DNA from: Nocardia anaemiae NBRC 100462 | Lineage (GTDB): Bacteria; Actinomycetota; Actinomycetes; Mycobacteriales; Mycobacteriaceae | NCBI RefSeq assembly: GCF_001612725.1 | Contig: NZ_BDAZ01000001.1 | Span: 124,001-188,000, forward strand | Direction of reading: 5' to 3' | Length of the DNA: 64,000 nt | Shown: positions 36,891 to 48,028 of the stretch, piece by piece | How the letters are laid out: every line of letters starts with the position of its first letter | Numbering within the stretch: the stretch's first letter is position 1 | Translations under genes and position numbers: made by a program | Notes under the pieces: generated by a model | The model's input: only the letters and a program-made list of their open reading frames with translations | Told to the model about the DNA's origin: nothing | Databases searched by the model: none

Positions 36891-38108
36891 GTGAACATGA
36901 TCGGTTCCAAACGGGCACGCCTGCTGCCAACGGCAGAGGATGCGTCGGTAACTCAGCTCGAATTGTTCTTCGACCTGGTGCTCGTCTTCGCGTTCACCAT
37001 GGTCACCGGCCTGGTCGCACACGACACCAGCGCCAAGAACATGCTGCGCGCGGTGCTGGTACTCGCCGTCATGTGGTGGCTGTGGATCGCCTACTCCTGG
37101 CTGGGCAATACGGTGCGCGCGGACGAGGGCATCGCACGCGTCGCCATGTTCGTCGCGATGGGCGGTGGTTTTCTCGCGGCGCTCACCATTCCGGAGGCCT
37201 TCGACGATGCGAAGGGCGGCTGGTACGGCCCGCTGGTCTTCGCGATCGCGTATCTGATTGTGCGCCTGGTGCATCTGGGCATGTACGTGCTGGCCAGCGC
37301 CGAGGATTCGCAACTGCGCAACCAGGTGCTGCGCTGGAGTCTCGGTTCCATCACCATCGGGACCACCCTGCTCGTCATCGCCGCGATGACCGAGGGGACG
37401 GCGCAGATCGTGCTGTGGATCGCCGCGATCGTCGGCGATATGGGCTGGACCCTGCTGGCGGGCGAGGACTGGCGGTTGAACTCGGCCAGCCATTTCGCCG
37501 AACGCTACGCGCTGATCACCATTGTGGCGCTGGGTGAATCGATCGTCTCGATCGGCATCGGCGTTGCCGGGCTGCCCATTTCGTGGCCGATCGCGGTCGG
37601 CTCGCTACTCGGACTCGCGGTTTCGGGACTGCTGTGGTGGGCGTATTTCGATGTGGCGGCGCTGTCGGTGGAGCACGAGCTGCGGCGGGCCGAGGGCGAG
37701 CGGCAGATCAAGATCGCCCGAAACTCCTACACCTTCTGGCATTTCCCGATGATCGCCGGGATCATCGGGCTCTCGCTCGGACTGAAGAAGGTGCTCTACT
37801 ACGTCGGCGACGCATCGGCGCACAGCCTGAAAGATTCGCTGTCCGGCATACCGCTGTTCGCGCTGTACGGCGGTGTGGTGCTGTATCTGATCGCGTTGGT
37901 CGGGTTCAAGCAGTACGCGACCGGGAACGTCACGGTGCCGCGACTGGTGGCCGCCGTACTGCTGCTAGCGCTGATCCCGGCGGCCTGCGCACTGCCCGCG
38001 CTGGCGTCACTGGGGCTGCTGTGCGGTGTACTCGTGCTGCTGATCGTCTGGGAGACAGTGCGTTACGCGCAGCCGCGCGATGAGATCAGGCACGCGGCAC
38101 ACGGCTGA
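36891..38108 (+). CDS. low-temperature-requirement A (LtrA) membrane protein
   Basis: 405 residues with about 11-12 membrane helices. LtrA signatures: QLELFFDLVLVFAFTMVTGL, WWLWIAYSWLGNTV, and HFAERYALITIVALGESIVSIG. First found in Listeria low-temperature mutants; molecular function unknown. GTG at 36891 or ATG two codons in. Its last 23 nt overlap the end of the convergent voltage-sensor-like gene, leaving no room for a terminator. Confidence 0.88.
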   Translation: MNMIGSKRARLLPTAEDASVTQLELFFDLVLVFAFTMVTGLVAHDTSAKNMLRAVLVLAVMWWLWIAYSWLGNTVRADEGIARVAMFVAMGGGFLAALTIPEAFDDAKGGWYGPLVFAIAYLIVRLVHLGMYVLASAEDSQLRNQVLRWSLGSITIGTTLLVIAAMTEGTAQIVLWIAAIVGDMGWTLLAGEDWRLNSASHFAERYALITIVALGESIVSIGIGVAGLPISWPIAVGSLLGLAVSGLLWWAYFDVAALSVEHELRRAEGERQIKIARNSYTFWHFPMIAGIIGLSLGLKKVLYYVGDASAHSLKDSLSGIPLFALYGGVVLYLIALVGFKQYATGNVTVPRLVAAVLLLALIPAACALPALASLGLLCGVLVLLIVWETVRYAQPRDEIRHAAHG

Positions 38109-38934
38109 GGTGGTAGCGCACGGTGTGTTCGTGCGGTGTCGGGCCGACGTGGGACGGCTCGACGCGCACCCCGGCGTGCACGGCGTCGCGGATCTGATCC
38201 ACGTTCTCGCGGATCATGTCCGAGACCAGTTCATCGGTGCGGGGATCGGCCAGCACCTGGAAGACGATGCGGAATGTGGTGTCGGCGACGAGCCGGATGA
38301 TCTCGTCGTGGAACGGGATGTAGCGGACCCGTCCGGCCTGCGGATCGTTCTTGATGAGTTCGAGGATCATCTCGTCCATTTCGGCGCGGTTCTCCTCCAG
38401 CGCCGCCGCGATATTGCGGGTGTAGTGGCCCGCGCGCAGTACCTGCGCGACCTCGTCCAGGATCGCGATCGTCATGGGGCGCTTGATGACTTCGACGATG
38501 GTCGTCACGAAGCGGTTCAGCACCGCGGCGGTCACCCGGTCGCCCAGCGCCCGATCGGCGACCCGGCCGACGCGCACCGCGATCACCACGATCCGCAACA
38601 ATCGGAATCCGCGGAAGAACGGGCTGGTCACCGGGATCATGCCGAGCACTTCGTACCAATAGACGAACGGAAACGTCCACGGCCAGCCCGCACGGCGCCA
38701 GCGCCAGAGGAACTCGACGGCGAATACCGCGCATACCGAGTAGTCGACCACCACGATCACGCGATAGGTGTGCGCGGATACGTCGAAGAAGGTGACCCAG
38801 GTGACCAGCACGACCGAGACGATCGCCAGCGCCAGCATCACCAGGTCCGACCACAGCGCGGGCGGCTTGCGTGGAAAATCCAGCTTCGGCCCGTCATCGA
38901 GGCCGGGCGTGGTCGGCCTGATCGGTGTTGCCAC
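38086..38934 (-). CDS. voltage-sensor-like membrane protein without a recognisable pore
   Basis: 282 residues. Four hydrophobic segments (about 27-50, 57-79, 87-106 and 110-127). The fourth, FRGFRLLRIVVIAVRVGRVADR, has regularly spaced arginines like S4 of voltage sensors, and an acidic residue in S2 (FAVEFLWRW) could be a countercharge. The usual S5-S6 and selectivity filter (GYG or similar) are absent; instead a soluble helical tail of about 140 residues follows. Could be a proton-channel-type sensor or a sensor linked to a cytosolic effector. Divergent from nothing close; convergent overlap with ltrA. Confidence 0.78.
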   Translation of the reverse strand: MATPIRPTTPGLDDGPKLDFPRKPPALWSDLVMLALAIVSVVLVTWVTFFDVSAHTYRVIVVVDYSVCAVFAVEFLWRWRRAGWPWTFPFVYWYEVLGMIPVTSPFFRGFRLLRIVVIAVRVGRVADRALGDRVTAAVLNRFVTTIVEVIKRPMTIAILDEVAQVLRAGHYTRNIAAALEENRAEMDEMILELIKNDPQAGRVRYIPFHDEIIRLVADTTFRIVFQVLADPRTDELVSDMIRENVDQIRDAVHAGVRVEPSHVGPTPHEHTVRYHLSRVPRA

Positions 38935-38991
38935 GTAAGGATCCCTTCGACGCCGAACGGTCCCGCCGACAGTAATACGCGCCGCGCCGGG

Positions 38992-40614
38992 CTACTTCCC
39001 AGCGCGGATGATGGCCTCGATATTGCGCTCGGCCAGCGCGGTGATCGTGAGCGACGGATTCACCGTGCCGGTGCTGCCCGGGATGGCCGCACCGTCCATC
39101 ACGTACAGGCCGGGATGACCGTGCACGCGACCGTTGCCGTCGGTGGCCCGACCGAGCACCGCACCACCGAGTGGGTGCGCGGTGAAAAGCGCGTTCGCGT
39201 CGTAGCCGAGTGCGCCGTATTCGACCAGAGCATTGGAGCGTTCGGCGATCCGGTGATCGACCGCGCGGGCGGCCGCCACGACATCGTCACGATTCTTGGT
39301 CGACCAGGACAGCCCGACCGCATTGCGGGCGCGGTCGTAGCCGAAGCGGGCACGGGCCGGATCGAGCACCATGCCCAGGGAGGCGAGCGCGCCGGTCTCG
39401 AACGGAATGCCTGGGATATACCAATTTTCGAGCGTGAGCGGCACCGCGGATTCGTCGAGGATCCGGCTCGCGCTCGGCACGCCCTGACCGAAACCGGCCA
39501 ACTGGCTGGCACCGCGAGCCAGCACCACATCACCGTTGGTTCCCCAGCCATCGCCGATGTGCTCGTTGAGGTTCGGCAGTGCGCCGGTCGCCTGGGCCCG
39601 CACCAGTAGCTCGGAGGTACCGATCGAACCCGCGCCGAGGAACAGGCGATCACAGGTCAGGGTGCGGGTGCAGATCACCTCGCCGGTCGGCGAAAGCTTT
39701 GTCACGCTCACCGAATAGCGGCCGCCGGACTCCTGCGCGATGGCGTCGACGCGGTGCCCCGGATAGACGGCGGAGTTGCCGGTGTCCTGGGCGTAGCGCA
39801 GATAGTTCTGGTTGAGGTCGAACTTCGCGCCGTTGGAGTTGCCGAGATTACTGCGCGCCACCGTCGCGGAAGGCTTTGTGGTGCCAGCGATTTCACCGCG
39901 CACAACATCCCAGTTGAAGATCGAGTCATTGGCGACCGGCTCGTAGCCCGCCCTGCGCACCTGCTCATCCCAGGCTCGGGAATGCGCGAACGGCGAAGCG
40001 GCGTAGATGTCGGCCGGAATAGGACTGAGCCGCAACATCTCCCGCACGCGCGGGTAATAGACGCGCTCCATTTCGCCGTAATCGACTGTGCCGCCGAAGA
40101 CGTGGTCGAAGAAGCGGCGCTCGGGCGCGACCATCGCACCGGAGAAGATGACCGAGCCGCCACCGACCGCAGCCGCCCGCCACACGTCGATGCCCGGGTA
40201 CTGCGTGCAATCGAGCACCCCGCCGAAGCTCGCGAAATGCATCGGCACCTTGGTGACGCCGGTGAAGTTGGTGCGATGCCAGAAGCCGCGGCCGTCGGGC
40301 AGATCATCGCCGGTGAAGATTTCCCGCCATGGGTCGTTCGGCCAGCGCGAGCCCCGCTCCAGCACGGTATTGGCGATTCCGGCCTCGGCAAGGCGCAGTG
40401 CGGCGACCGAGGCGCCGAAGCCGGAGCCGATGACGATCGCGGGCGAATGATCGGGCGGATCGGGAAGTGGCGCAAAGATTTCCGGGACCCACATGCGGAA
40501 AAGGTTGTCCCAGATCGGGTCTGCGGCATCGGCTGTCGCCCTACCCAGTGCGGTACTCGCGACACCCAGCATCGCGGCCGCACCGGCTGCCTTGAAGAAG
40601 GCACGTCTGTGCAC
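38992..40614 (-). CDS. secreted cholesterol oxidase (GMC family, class I)
   Basis: 540 residues. A Tat signal (HRRAFFKAAGAAAMLGVAS) leads the GMC oxidoreductase: FAD-binding GSGFGASVAALRLAEAG, YPGIDVWRAAAVGGGS, active-site His in AHPLGGAVLG and Asn in TVNPSLTITALAERN, all as in Streptomyces and Rhodococcus ChoA. Oxidises cholesterol to 4-cholesten-3-one, releasing H2O2. GTG start chosen for GGGAGG 8 nt upstream. Not part of a visible catabolic cluster. Acts outside the membrane. Confidence 0.9.
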   Translation of the reverse strand: MHRRAFFKAAGAAAMLGVASTALGRATADAADPIWDNLFRMWVPEIFAPLPDPPDHSPAIVIGSGFGASVAALRLAEAGIANTVLERGSRWPNDPWREIFTGDDLPDGRGFWHRTNFTGVTKVPMHFASFGGVLDCTQYPGIDVWRAAAVGGGSVIFSGAMVAPERRFFDHVFGGTVDYGEMERVYYPRVREMLRLSPIPADIYAASPFAHSRAWDEQVRRAGYEPVANDSIFNWDVVRGEIAGTTKPSATVARSNLGNSNGAKFDLNQNYLRYAQDTGNSAVYPGHRVDAIAQESGGRYSVSVTKLSPTGEVICTRTLTCDRLFLGAGSIGTSELLVRAQATGALPNLNEHIGDGWGTNGDVVLARGASQLAGFGQGVPSASRILDESAVPLTLENWYIPGIPFETGALASLGMVLDPARARFGYDRARNAVGLSWSTKNRDDVVAAARAVDHRIAERSNALVEYGALGYDANALFTAHPLGGAVLGRATDGNGRVHGHPGLYVMDGAAIPGSTGTVNPSLTITALAERNIEAIIRAGK

Positions 40615-40733
40615 CCTGGCCACCTCCCTCATCACGCATGGCCGAGCGCAGACTACCGGGATTCGGGAGTCCTGAACAGTGCTGGCGGAGGAATACCGAC
40701 GATCTTGGTCGAGCGGTTTCCGGTACTGGCGTT

Positions 40734-42308
40734 TCAGTCGGTGAACGGGGCTTTGTCCGGCTTGCAGGTAGCGCCGGGCGCTGGGAGTTGCAGGTCCACG
40801 AGGTAGTGCTCCTGAAGACGGGCCGCGCAGTCGCTCACCACCATGTGCCCGTAACCCCCCTCGACGATAACCAGCCTGGCATTGACCAACTCCTGCTGGG
40901 CCCGGCGGGCCGCCGTCAGCGGGGTGACCGGATCGAAGCGGTTGTTGAACAGCAGGGCGGGTTTATCCGAGCGCAGAATCCACGGACCGGTGATGCGCTG
41001 CGGATAACCCTGGGCAGCCGCCCAAGCACCGCAGGCCTGGCGCAGATACAGCCACATGGCACCGTAATGCGGTGCGGCGCCAGCGAGTTCGGCTGCCATC
41101 GCGGGCCACTGCTCCGGTTCGTGGCCGAAGCTGTTGTCCGCACACGAGATCGCGATGAAGGCATCGAGGAAGTCCTCGGTGAAACCGCCCGCGTCCAGAA
41201 TCTGTTGTACGACATCGGGATTGCCCGCCGGACCGCGTTCCAATTCGGTGAGCAGTTCGGCCAGCGCGGGCCAGCCCTCCTTCGTGTCGTAGAGCATGGT
41301 GGCATGCGCGGGCAGCACCTCGGTGAGGGTCACCGCGCGGGTGTGCGCGCCCTGACCGACCACGATCGGCCCCTGACGCAGCCGGTCCAGTACGGCGTCG
41401 TTGCGGGTGCGCAGTGCGGCCGCATCGGCTTTGGTCGGCCCCGCGAAGACGCAATGCGGTTGTCCCGCTTCGGCACACAGCCGCAGGAACTCCGCGAGCA
41501 CCTCCTCGGTGCCCGCCGCGGAGTCGGCGATCTGCCCGCGCGAATCGTTGGTGTAGGCGTCCGGGTCGATCATCGAGCCGAGTTGCAGTGCGCGCACCCG
41601 GTCGCCGAAGAGCGCGCCGTACACCTCGCCCAGATAGCTCGCGTAGGACCCGCCCGTGTAGGTCATGGTCGTCTCGCCGACCGCGCGACGCAGCAGATCC
41701 AGATCGCGGGCGGCATCGACGGTGGTCAGATGGGGTAACAACGCCGGGCTGTGCGCGGCGCAACCGGCGGCCAGTTCGCGGGCCTCGCGCGCGGCGACGG
41801 CCTCCTGTTCGGCATTCGTCGGCGGAAGCAGGAAACCGGACCAGAAGCGGTGCTGCTCTTCGGCATTCGCGAAACAACGCACCTGACCACTGCGGCCGAT
41901 ACCGCGCTGATCGAAGGTGATCACATCGAATCGACGCGCCACCTCACCGGAGAACAGCACACCGTGACTCGCCCATTTGAAGCCGGAACCGCCGGGGCCG
42001 CCGACCGCGGTGAACAGGGTGCCGATGCGACGGTCCGGATCGGCGGCGGGCTGTTTGACGACCGCCAGCGCCAGCGTCGCACCATTGGGCTGCGCGTAGT
42101 CGATCGGGACCGCGGCCGTCGCGCACTGATACTTGCTCAACTCCGATTCGGGGCACTGGCCCCAATCGAGTTTCGGCGTCGGCGCCGCATCGGCCTGCGC
42201 GACCAGTTCGGCGACCTGCGAGACCGCCTCGCTCGGCCGGGAGCACGAGACCGATGCCGACACCAATACGGCCCCCAAAACCAACCCGACGATCTGCCAC
42301 CCGCGCAT
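40734..42308 (-). CDS. lipoprotein alpha/beta hydrolase, tripeptidyl aminopeptidase/SlpD type
   Basis: 524 residues. Signal peptide with lipobox VSASVSC (Cys about 23), hence a lipoprotein. Alpha/beta hydrolase: VGGPGGSGF oxyanion motif, FDQRGIGRSG, nucleophile elbow TGGSYASYLG, and C-terminal RFDPVTPL plus GGYGHMV with the catalytic Asp and His. Matches the SlpD/SlpE-like and Mycobacterium CaeA/Hip1-like peptidase/esterase family. ATG at 42308 preferred over 42317 because AGGA lies a suitable distance upstream. Substrate unknown. Confidence 0.85.
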   Translation of the reverse strand: MRGWQIVGLVLGAVLVSASVSCSRPSEAVSQVAELVAQADAAPTPKLDWGQCPESELSKYQCATAAVPIDYAQPNGATLALAVVKQPAADPDRRIGTLFTAVGGPGGSGFKWASHGVLFSGEVARRFDVITFDQRGIGRSGQVRCFANAEEQHRFWSGFLLPPTNAEQEAVAAREARELAAGCAAHSPALLPHLTTVDAARDLDLLRRAVGETTMTYTGGSYASYLGEVYGALFGDRVRALQLGSMIDPDAYTNDSRGQIADSAAGTEEVLAEFLRLCAEAGQPHCVFAGPTKADAAALRTRNDAVLDRLRQGPIVVGQGAHTRAVTLTEVLPAHATMLYDTKEGWPALAELLTELERGPAGNPDVVQQILDAGGFTEDFLDAFIAISCADNSFGHEPEQWPAMAAELAGAAPHYGAMWLYLRQACGAWAAAQGYPQRITGPWILRSDKPALLFNNRFDPVTPLTAARRAQQELVNARLVIVEGGYGHMVVSDCAARLQEHYLVDLQLPAPGATCKPDKAPFTD

Positions 42309-42436
42309 ACCGATCATCCTGCGTTGCGAAGCGGGCCGCCGTCGTCCTCCTTTGGGACCAATCCCCCTGCGCCACACCCCTGATCGTGCCGCGCCGTTCG
42401 GTAAGGGATCCGCCCGACGCACTCCCGAGACGCGCA

Positions 42437-42619
42437 CTACACCGGTCGAGTTCGCCGCGGGCGCCGCGTCAACTCACCGCCGCAGTTCGGGCAGATGCCG
42501 TTCATCGCCGCCGTGCACGGATCGCAGAAGGTGCACTCATAGCTGCAAATATGCGCGAGACCGTCGAGCGCGAGGGCCACCTCGCAGCGCTCGCACACGG
42601 CTCGCATCTCGAGCGCCAT
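42437..42619 (-). CDS. DUF1272 zinc-ribbon protein (60 aa)
   Basis: MALEMRAVCERCEVALALDG then HICSYECTFCDPCT and GICPNCGGELTRRPRR: eight cysteines in four CxxC-type pairs, the DUF1272 pattern. Presumed structural zinc sites; role unknown. Reads leftward toward the lipoprotein peptidase gene with about 130 nt between. Confidence 0.88.
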   Translation of the reverse strand: MALEMRAVCERCEVALALDGLAHICSYECTFCDPCTAAMNGICPNCGGELTRRPRRTRPV

Positions 42620-42690
42620 GCTCCCTCCTCCATCTCCGATGATCCACTACGACTGCCGCACAGACTATTGCTCCGATATGTACGGCCGGG

Positions 42691-43458
42691 CTAGGTCATC
42701 AGCAGTCGGACGACGGCGATGCTGCCGACCACGACGATCACCGCACGCAACGCGGTGGGCGGCATCCGCCTGCCCATCTTCGCCCCGAGTACGCCGCCGA
42801 TGATCGAACCGACCGCGATGAGTGCGGCGACCCGCCAGTCGACATCGGCGATCACCGTGAACACCACCGCGGAGACCGCGTTCACCAGCAGACCGAGCAC
42901 ATTCTTTACCCCGTTGAGCCGCTGGATGTCCTCGTGCACGAACACCCCGAGCAAACCGATCAACAACACGCCCTGGGCCGCGCCGAAATAACCGCCATAG
43001 ATGCCACACAGAAATATCGCGACGTACAGGATCAGGCCACCGTGTTCGGGCGCCGGACCGGTGTCGGCCGCCCGACGTTCCTTCACCCAGCGCGCCAGCC
43101 GCGGCTGGACCACGACCAGGATCAGCGCCGCGATGATCAGCACCGGCACGATCGCCTTGAAGGCCGCGGCGGGCAGGACGAGTAGCAGGATCGCGCCGGT
43201 GGTGCCGCCGAGCAGCGACGCGCTGCCGAGCCGGACCAGTCTGGCCCGCTGCCCCTCGAGTTCGCGCCGATATCCGTACGCCCCGCTGACCCCGCCGGGT
43301 ACCAGACCGATGGTGTTCGACACATTCGCCGTGACCGGCGGAATTCCGAAGGCGAGCAGCACCGGGAAGGTGATCAGGGTCCCCGAGCCCACAATGGTGT
43401 TGATGCCGCCCGCCGCTATGCCCGCGCCGAAGACCGCCAGTTGTTCAAGCCAAGTCAT
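42691..43458 (-). CDS. sulfite exporter TauE/SafE-family permease
   Basis: 255 residues, about 8 membrane helices in the repeated TauE arrangement (AAGGINTIVGSGTLITFPVLLAFGIPPVTANVSNT in the first half; FLCGIYGGYFGAAQGVLLIGLLG in the second). Predicted anion exporter, possibly sulfite or sulfoacetate; not provable from sequence. Divergent from leuA with 108 nt to the leuA leader peptide. Confidence 0.87.
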   Translation of the reverse strand: MTWLEQLAVFGAGIAAGGINTIVGSGTLITFPVLLAFGIPPVTANVSNTIGLVPGGVSGAYGYRRELEGQRARLVRLGSASLLGGTTGAILLLVLPAAAFKAIVPVLIIAALILVVVQPRLARWVKERRAADTGPAPEHGGLILYVAIFLCGIYGGYFGAAQGVLLIGLLGVFVHEDIQRLNGVKNVLGLLVNAVSAVVFTVIADVDWRVAALIAVGSIIGGVLGAKMGRRMPPTALRAVIVVVGSIAVVRLLMT

Positions 43459-43566
43459 GTGAACCTACTTCCAGCCGGTCGGAACGCTAATCGTTAGGTC
43501 GGATGACCGGACGATGGGGACCGGGCTTTCGGCGACGCGTCCTGGCACGGTAAACTCGCCGACATC

Positions 43567-43648
43567 ATGCAGCGGGCACTTCTTCTCGGCCGCCGCGACG
43601 GGGTCTGATCGGACCGGCCTCCCGTCGCGGGGTTCTGCCGCGCCGGTC
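43567..43648 (+). promoter_or_regulatory. leuA leader peptide and attenuator
   Basis: A 13-codon frame at 43567-43608 encodes MQRALLLGRRDGV with three consecutive Leu codons. Two alternative hairpins follow: CCGCGACGGG (43593-43602) with CCCGTCGCGG (43621-43630), and GACCGGC (43612-43618) with GCCGGTC (43642-43648). The second uses the loop of the first, so they exclude one another. The first stem overlaps the last leader codons, so ribosome position decides which forms: leucine attenuation, as proposed for leuA leaders in other actinobacteria. Confidence 0.75.
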
Positions 43649-43658
43649 GACCCGATAA

Positions 43659-45482
<1,824 letters not shown>

Positions 45483-45520
45483 CGCGCGGGCGGTTGGGAC
45501 AGATCCCTGGGCCGAGGTCG

Positions 45521-45990
45521 TTCGGGGCCGGGCTGGTTCGGGGCCAGATTCCATTCGGGACAGGTTCGTTCAGGGTCTGGCTCCTTCAGGGCCGGATTCA
45601 TTTGGGACCGGGCTCATTCGGGACCTGATCGTTCGGGACCGGGCTCGTGTCAGCGCTCTTCGGAACCCGGCCACTGGCCTTCGTTGAAAATCGGCCACCC
45701 ATCGACGATCGGAAGGGTGGTCTCAGTGCAGGTTCGGGCGGCAGTTCAGGTATCTCCATACGGAGAGGGCCGGTCGGTGTGGGCGATCGCGACCCAGGTT
45801 GGGCAGCTCGCGGGACACGGTTTCGCGGGCGAACAAGTCGGACTCGCCTCCGCGGTATCAGCGGGTGGCGAGTCCGTCGGCGTTCGATGAATTCGGAGCC
45901 GCTGGTGCGGGGCCGGGCGTGTTCAGGGCCGGACTCGTCCAGGACGGGGGCTCGTTCGGGACCGGATCCTTTGGGGCTGAGGTTGTTCGG
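45521..45990 (+). repeat. short G-rich degenerate repeats after leuA
   Basis: About eight units of 15-17 bp related to TTCGGGACCGGGCTCG run from 45521 to 45647; a second cluster of four to five units lies at about 45905-45990 (TTCAGGGCCGGACTCG, TTCGGGACCGGATCC). The rest of 45483-46256 has no credible gene; its right end holds the promoter of the EspI-like gene. The units are close to the leuA stop but are not plainly copies of coding sequence. Confidence 0.65.
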
Positions 45991-46256
45991 GTCGGTCCGA
46001 GCGATCCGGCACCTCGGCTCAGACCGCGGAGTACGGTGAGAAGAGGACGCCTGTTGGTGACGACTTGTCGCCGCATCGGGCGTCCGATTCTCGAACTCGC
46101 TGTTGGACAGGGTTTTCGAGTTGCGGCTGGTCGCGCGGGTTCACGCGACGCGGCGGCTGTGTATACCACGGCGCGGGGCCGAGTACCCCGTGCTAGCGTT
46201 GATTCGCATTCAAGCGCCGAGCTCTCTGCTCGAATTCCCGAGCAGATGGGGGAACT

Positions 46257-47963
46257 GTGACAACTAACGACCACAACCCGACTTCTCCGCCCTGGCTGCA
46301 GAGTCATTCGGTGGATACGGCCGAGGTCACCACCGACTCCTCGGCGCCGGATGAAGCAGCCGAATCCGTACCCGTCGATGCGGAGCCCGCAACCGACGAG
46401 CATGAGGCCGCCGAGGTTACCGAAGAGTCCGATGGGTCCGAACAGTCGGAGTTCACCGGATACCCCAGCGGGCCAACGGAACAGACCAGCTACCCGCAGG
46501 CCGGGGTGCCGCAACAGCAGTACGGACCGCCCGAGGTTTTCGCGCCGCCCGGAACGCCGTACAACACCGGTCAATTCGCGCAGCAGTATCAGCCGGGTCC
46601 CGGTCAGAGCGGTAACCATCCGGTGCAGCCCGAGCCGACCTATGGCGAGTACCGCCAGGAGATCGGGCCCGATGGGATGGTTCGGCGGGTCCCGGCGGAG
46701 AGTCAGGCCGAACCGCCGATCTACAGCTGGGCGCCGCCACCGCCGGTGCAGCAGCCGCCGATGTATCAGCAGCCGCCCATGGGACAACAGCATCCGATGG
46801 GGCAACCGCCCGTGGGTCAGCAACCGCACGCCGGGCAGCTGCCGTACGCCGAGCAGGGACCGGGCACCGGTCTGATGCCGTACGGCGAGCAAGGGCCGGG
46901 CACCGGGATGGTGCCGTATGCCGAACAGGGCCCGCCGCCGGGTTGGCAAGGCGGCCCGCCGAATACACGGCAGCCGTTCCAGCCGCAGCATGTGCCGCAG
47001 CCAGGCCAGCCGGGACATTCGGTCAATGACCTGAACCTGCTCAAGCGAGCGCGCAAGGCGCCGCGCAGTGGCTGGCGGCGGGCGGTGCACAAGGCCTCCG
47101 GCGGCATGATCAATCCGGGTGAGTCCGCGGCGGATATCGTCTACCGCGATCTCGTCGACCGGGTGAATCAGCCGGTGCGCGGCGACTATCGGATCGCGAT
47201 TCTCTCGCTCAAGGGCGGCGTCGGCAAGACCACGACCACGGTCGGGCTCGGATCGACGTTCTCCTCACTGCGTGGCGACCGGGTCATCGCGATCGACGCC
47301 AATCCCGACCTCGGCACCCTGGCGCATCGCGTGCCGCGGCAGACCCGCTCCACCGTGCGCAATCTGCTCGAGGATCAGCACATCACCAGGTACTCCGATG
47401 TCCGGGCGCATACGTCCCAGGCGCCGAGTCGACTGGAAGTGCTTGCCAGCGAACAGGATCCGGCGGTTTCCGAAGCCTTCAGCGAGGCCGACTACCGCCA
47501 GGCCATCAGCATCCTGCAGTCGTTCTACAACATCATCCTCACCGACTGCGGTACCGGTCTGATGCATTCGGCGATGGCCGGTGTGCTCGATATGGCCAGC
47601 TCGCTGGTGCTGGTGACCTCACCCGCGATCGACGGCGCCCGCAGCGCCTCGGCCACCCTGGACTGGCTGGACCACCACGGCTACGGCAAGTTGGTCGAGC
47701 GAACCGTGGTGGTGGTCAACGCATCTCGCCGCGGCGCCTCCACCGTCGACCTGGACCAGCTACGCAAACTGTTCCTCGACCGCACCCGCGCGGTCCAGGT
47801 GGTGCCCTTCGACGACCACCTCGCCGAGGGCGCGGAGATCGACCTGGAACTGGTGAGCAAACCGACCCGACGTGCCCTCCTGGAACTGGCCGCCATGGTC
47901 GCCGACGATTTCGGCTACATCGGCAACCAACAGTACCGCCCAGGCCCACCCCGGCACCACTAG
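46257..47963 (+). CDS. EspI/MinD-like ATPase with Pro/Gln-rich N-terminus
   Basis: 568 residues. Residues 1-240 are low-complexity (acidic, then Pro/Gln/Gly with imperfect repeats of PYAEQGPGTG). A basic linker, LLKRARKAPRSGWRRAVHKASGG, leads to a MinD/ParA-type ATPase with deviant Walker [11 protein letters not shown] (Lys319) and a DANPDLGTLAHR switch. This is the domain order of mycobacterial EspI and related ESX-linked ATPases, but no esx, ecc or PE/PPE gene is in the window. GTG start with GGGGG 6 nt upstream. Terminator at 47969-48009. Confidence 0.85.
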   Translation: MTTNDHNPTSPPWLQSHSVDTAEVTTDSSAPDEAAESVPVDAEPATDEHEAAEVTEESDGSEQSEFTGYPSGPTEQTSYPQAGVPQQQYGPPEVFAPPGTPYNTGQFAQQYQPGPGQSGNHPVQPEPTYGEYRQEIGPDGMVRRVPAESQAEPPIYSWAPPPPVQQPPMYQQPPMGQQHPMGQPPVGQQPHAGQLPYAEQGPGTGLMPYGEQGPGTGMVPYAEQGPPPGWQGGPPNTRQPFQPQHVPQPGQPGHSVNDLNLLKRARKAPRSGWRRAVHKASGGMINPGESAADIVYRDLVDRVNQPVRGDYRIAILSLKGGVGKTTTTVGLGSTFSSLRGDRVIAIDANPDLGTLAHRVPRQTRSTVRNLLEDQHITRYSDVRAHTSQAPSRLEVLASEQDPAVSEAFSEADYRQAISILQSFYNIILTDCGTGLMHSAMAGVLDMASSLVLVTSPAIDGARSASATLDWLDHHGYGKLVERTVVVVNASRRGASTVDLDQLRKLFLDRTRAVQVVPFDDHLAEGAEIDLELVSKPTRRALLELAAMVADDFGYIGNQQYRPGPPRHH

Positions 47964-47968
47964 TTGCT

Positions 47969-48009
47969 CGGCAGGTTGTCGGGCCCACATCCGAGCCCGA
48001 AACCTGCCG
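47969..48009 (+). terminator. terminator after the EspI-like gene
   Basis: CGGCAGGTT-g-TCGGGC pairs with GCCCGA-AACCTGCCG around a 10-nt loop; one bulged base; 6 nt past the stop. Confidence 0.8.
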
Positions 48010-48028
48010 CGTGTACCCCGAAATTCAA

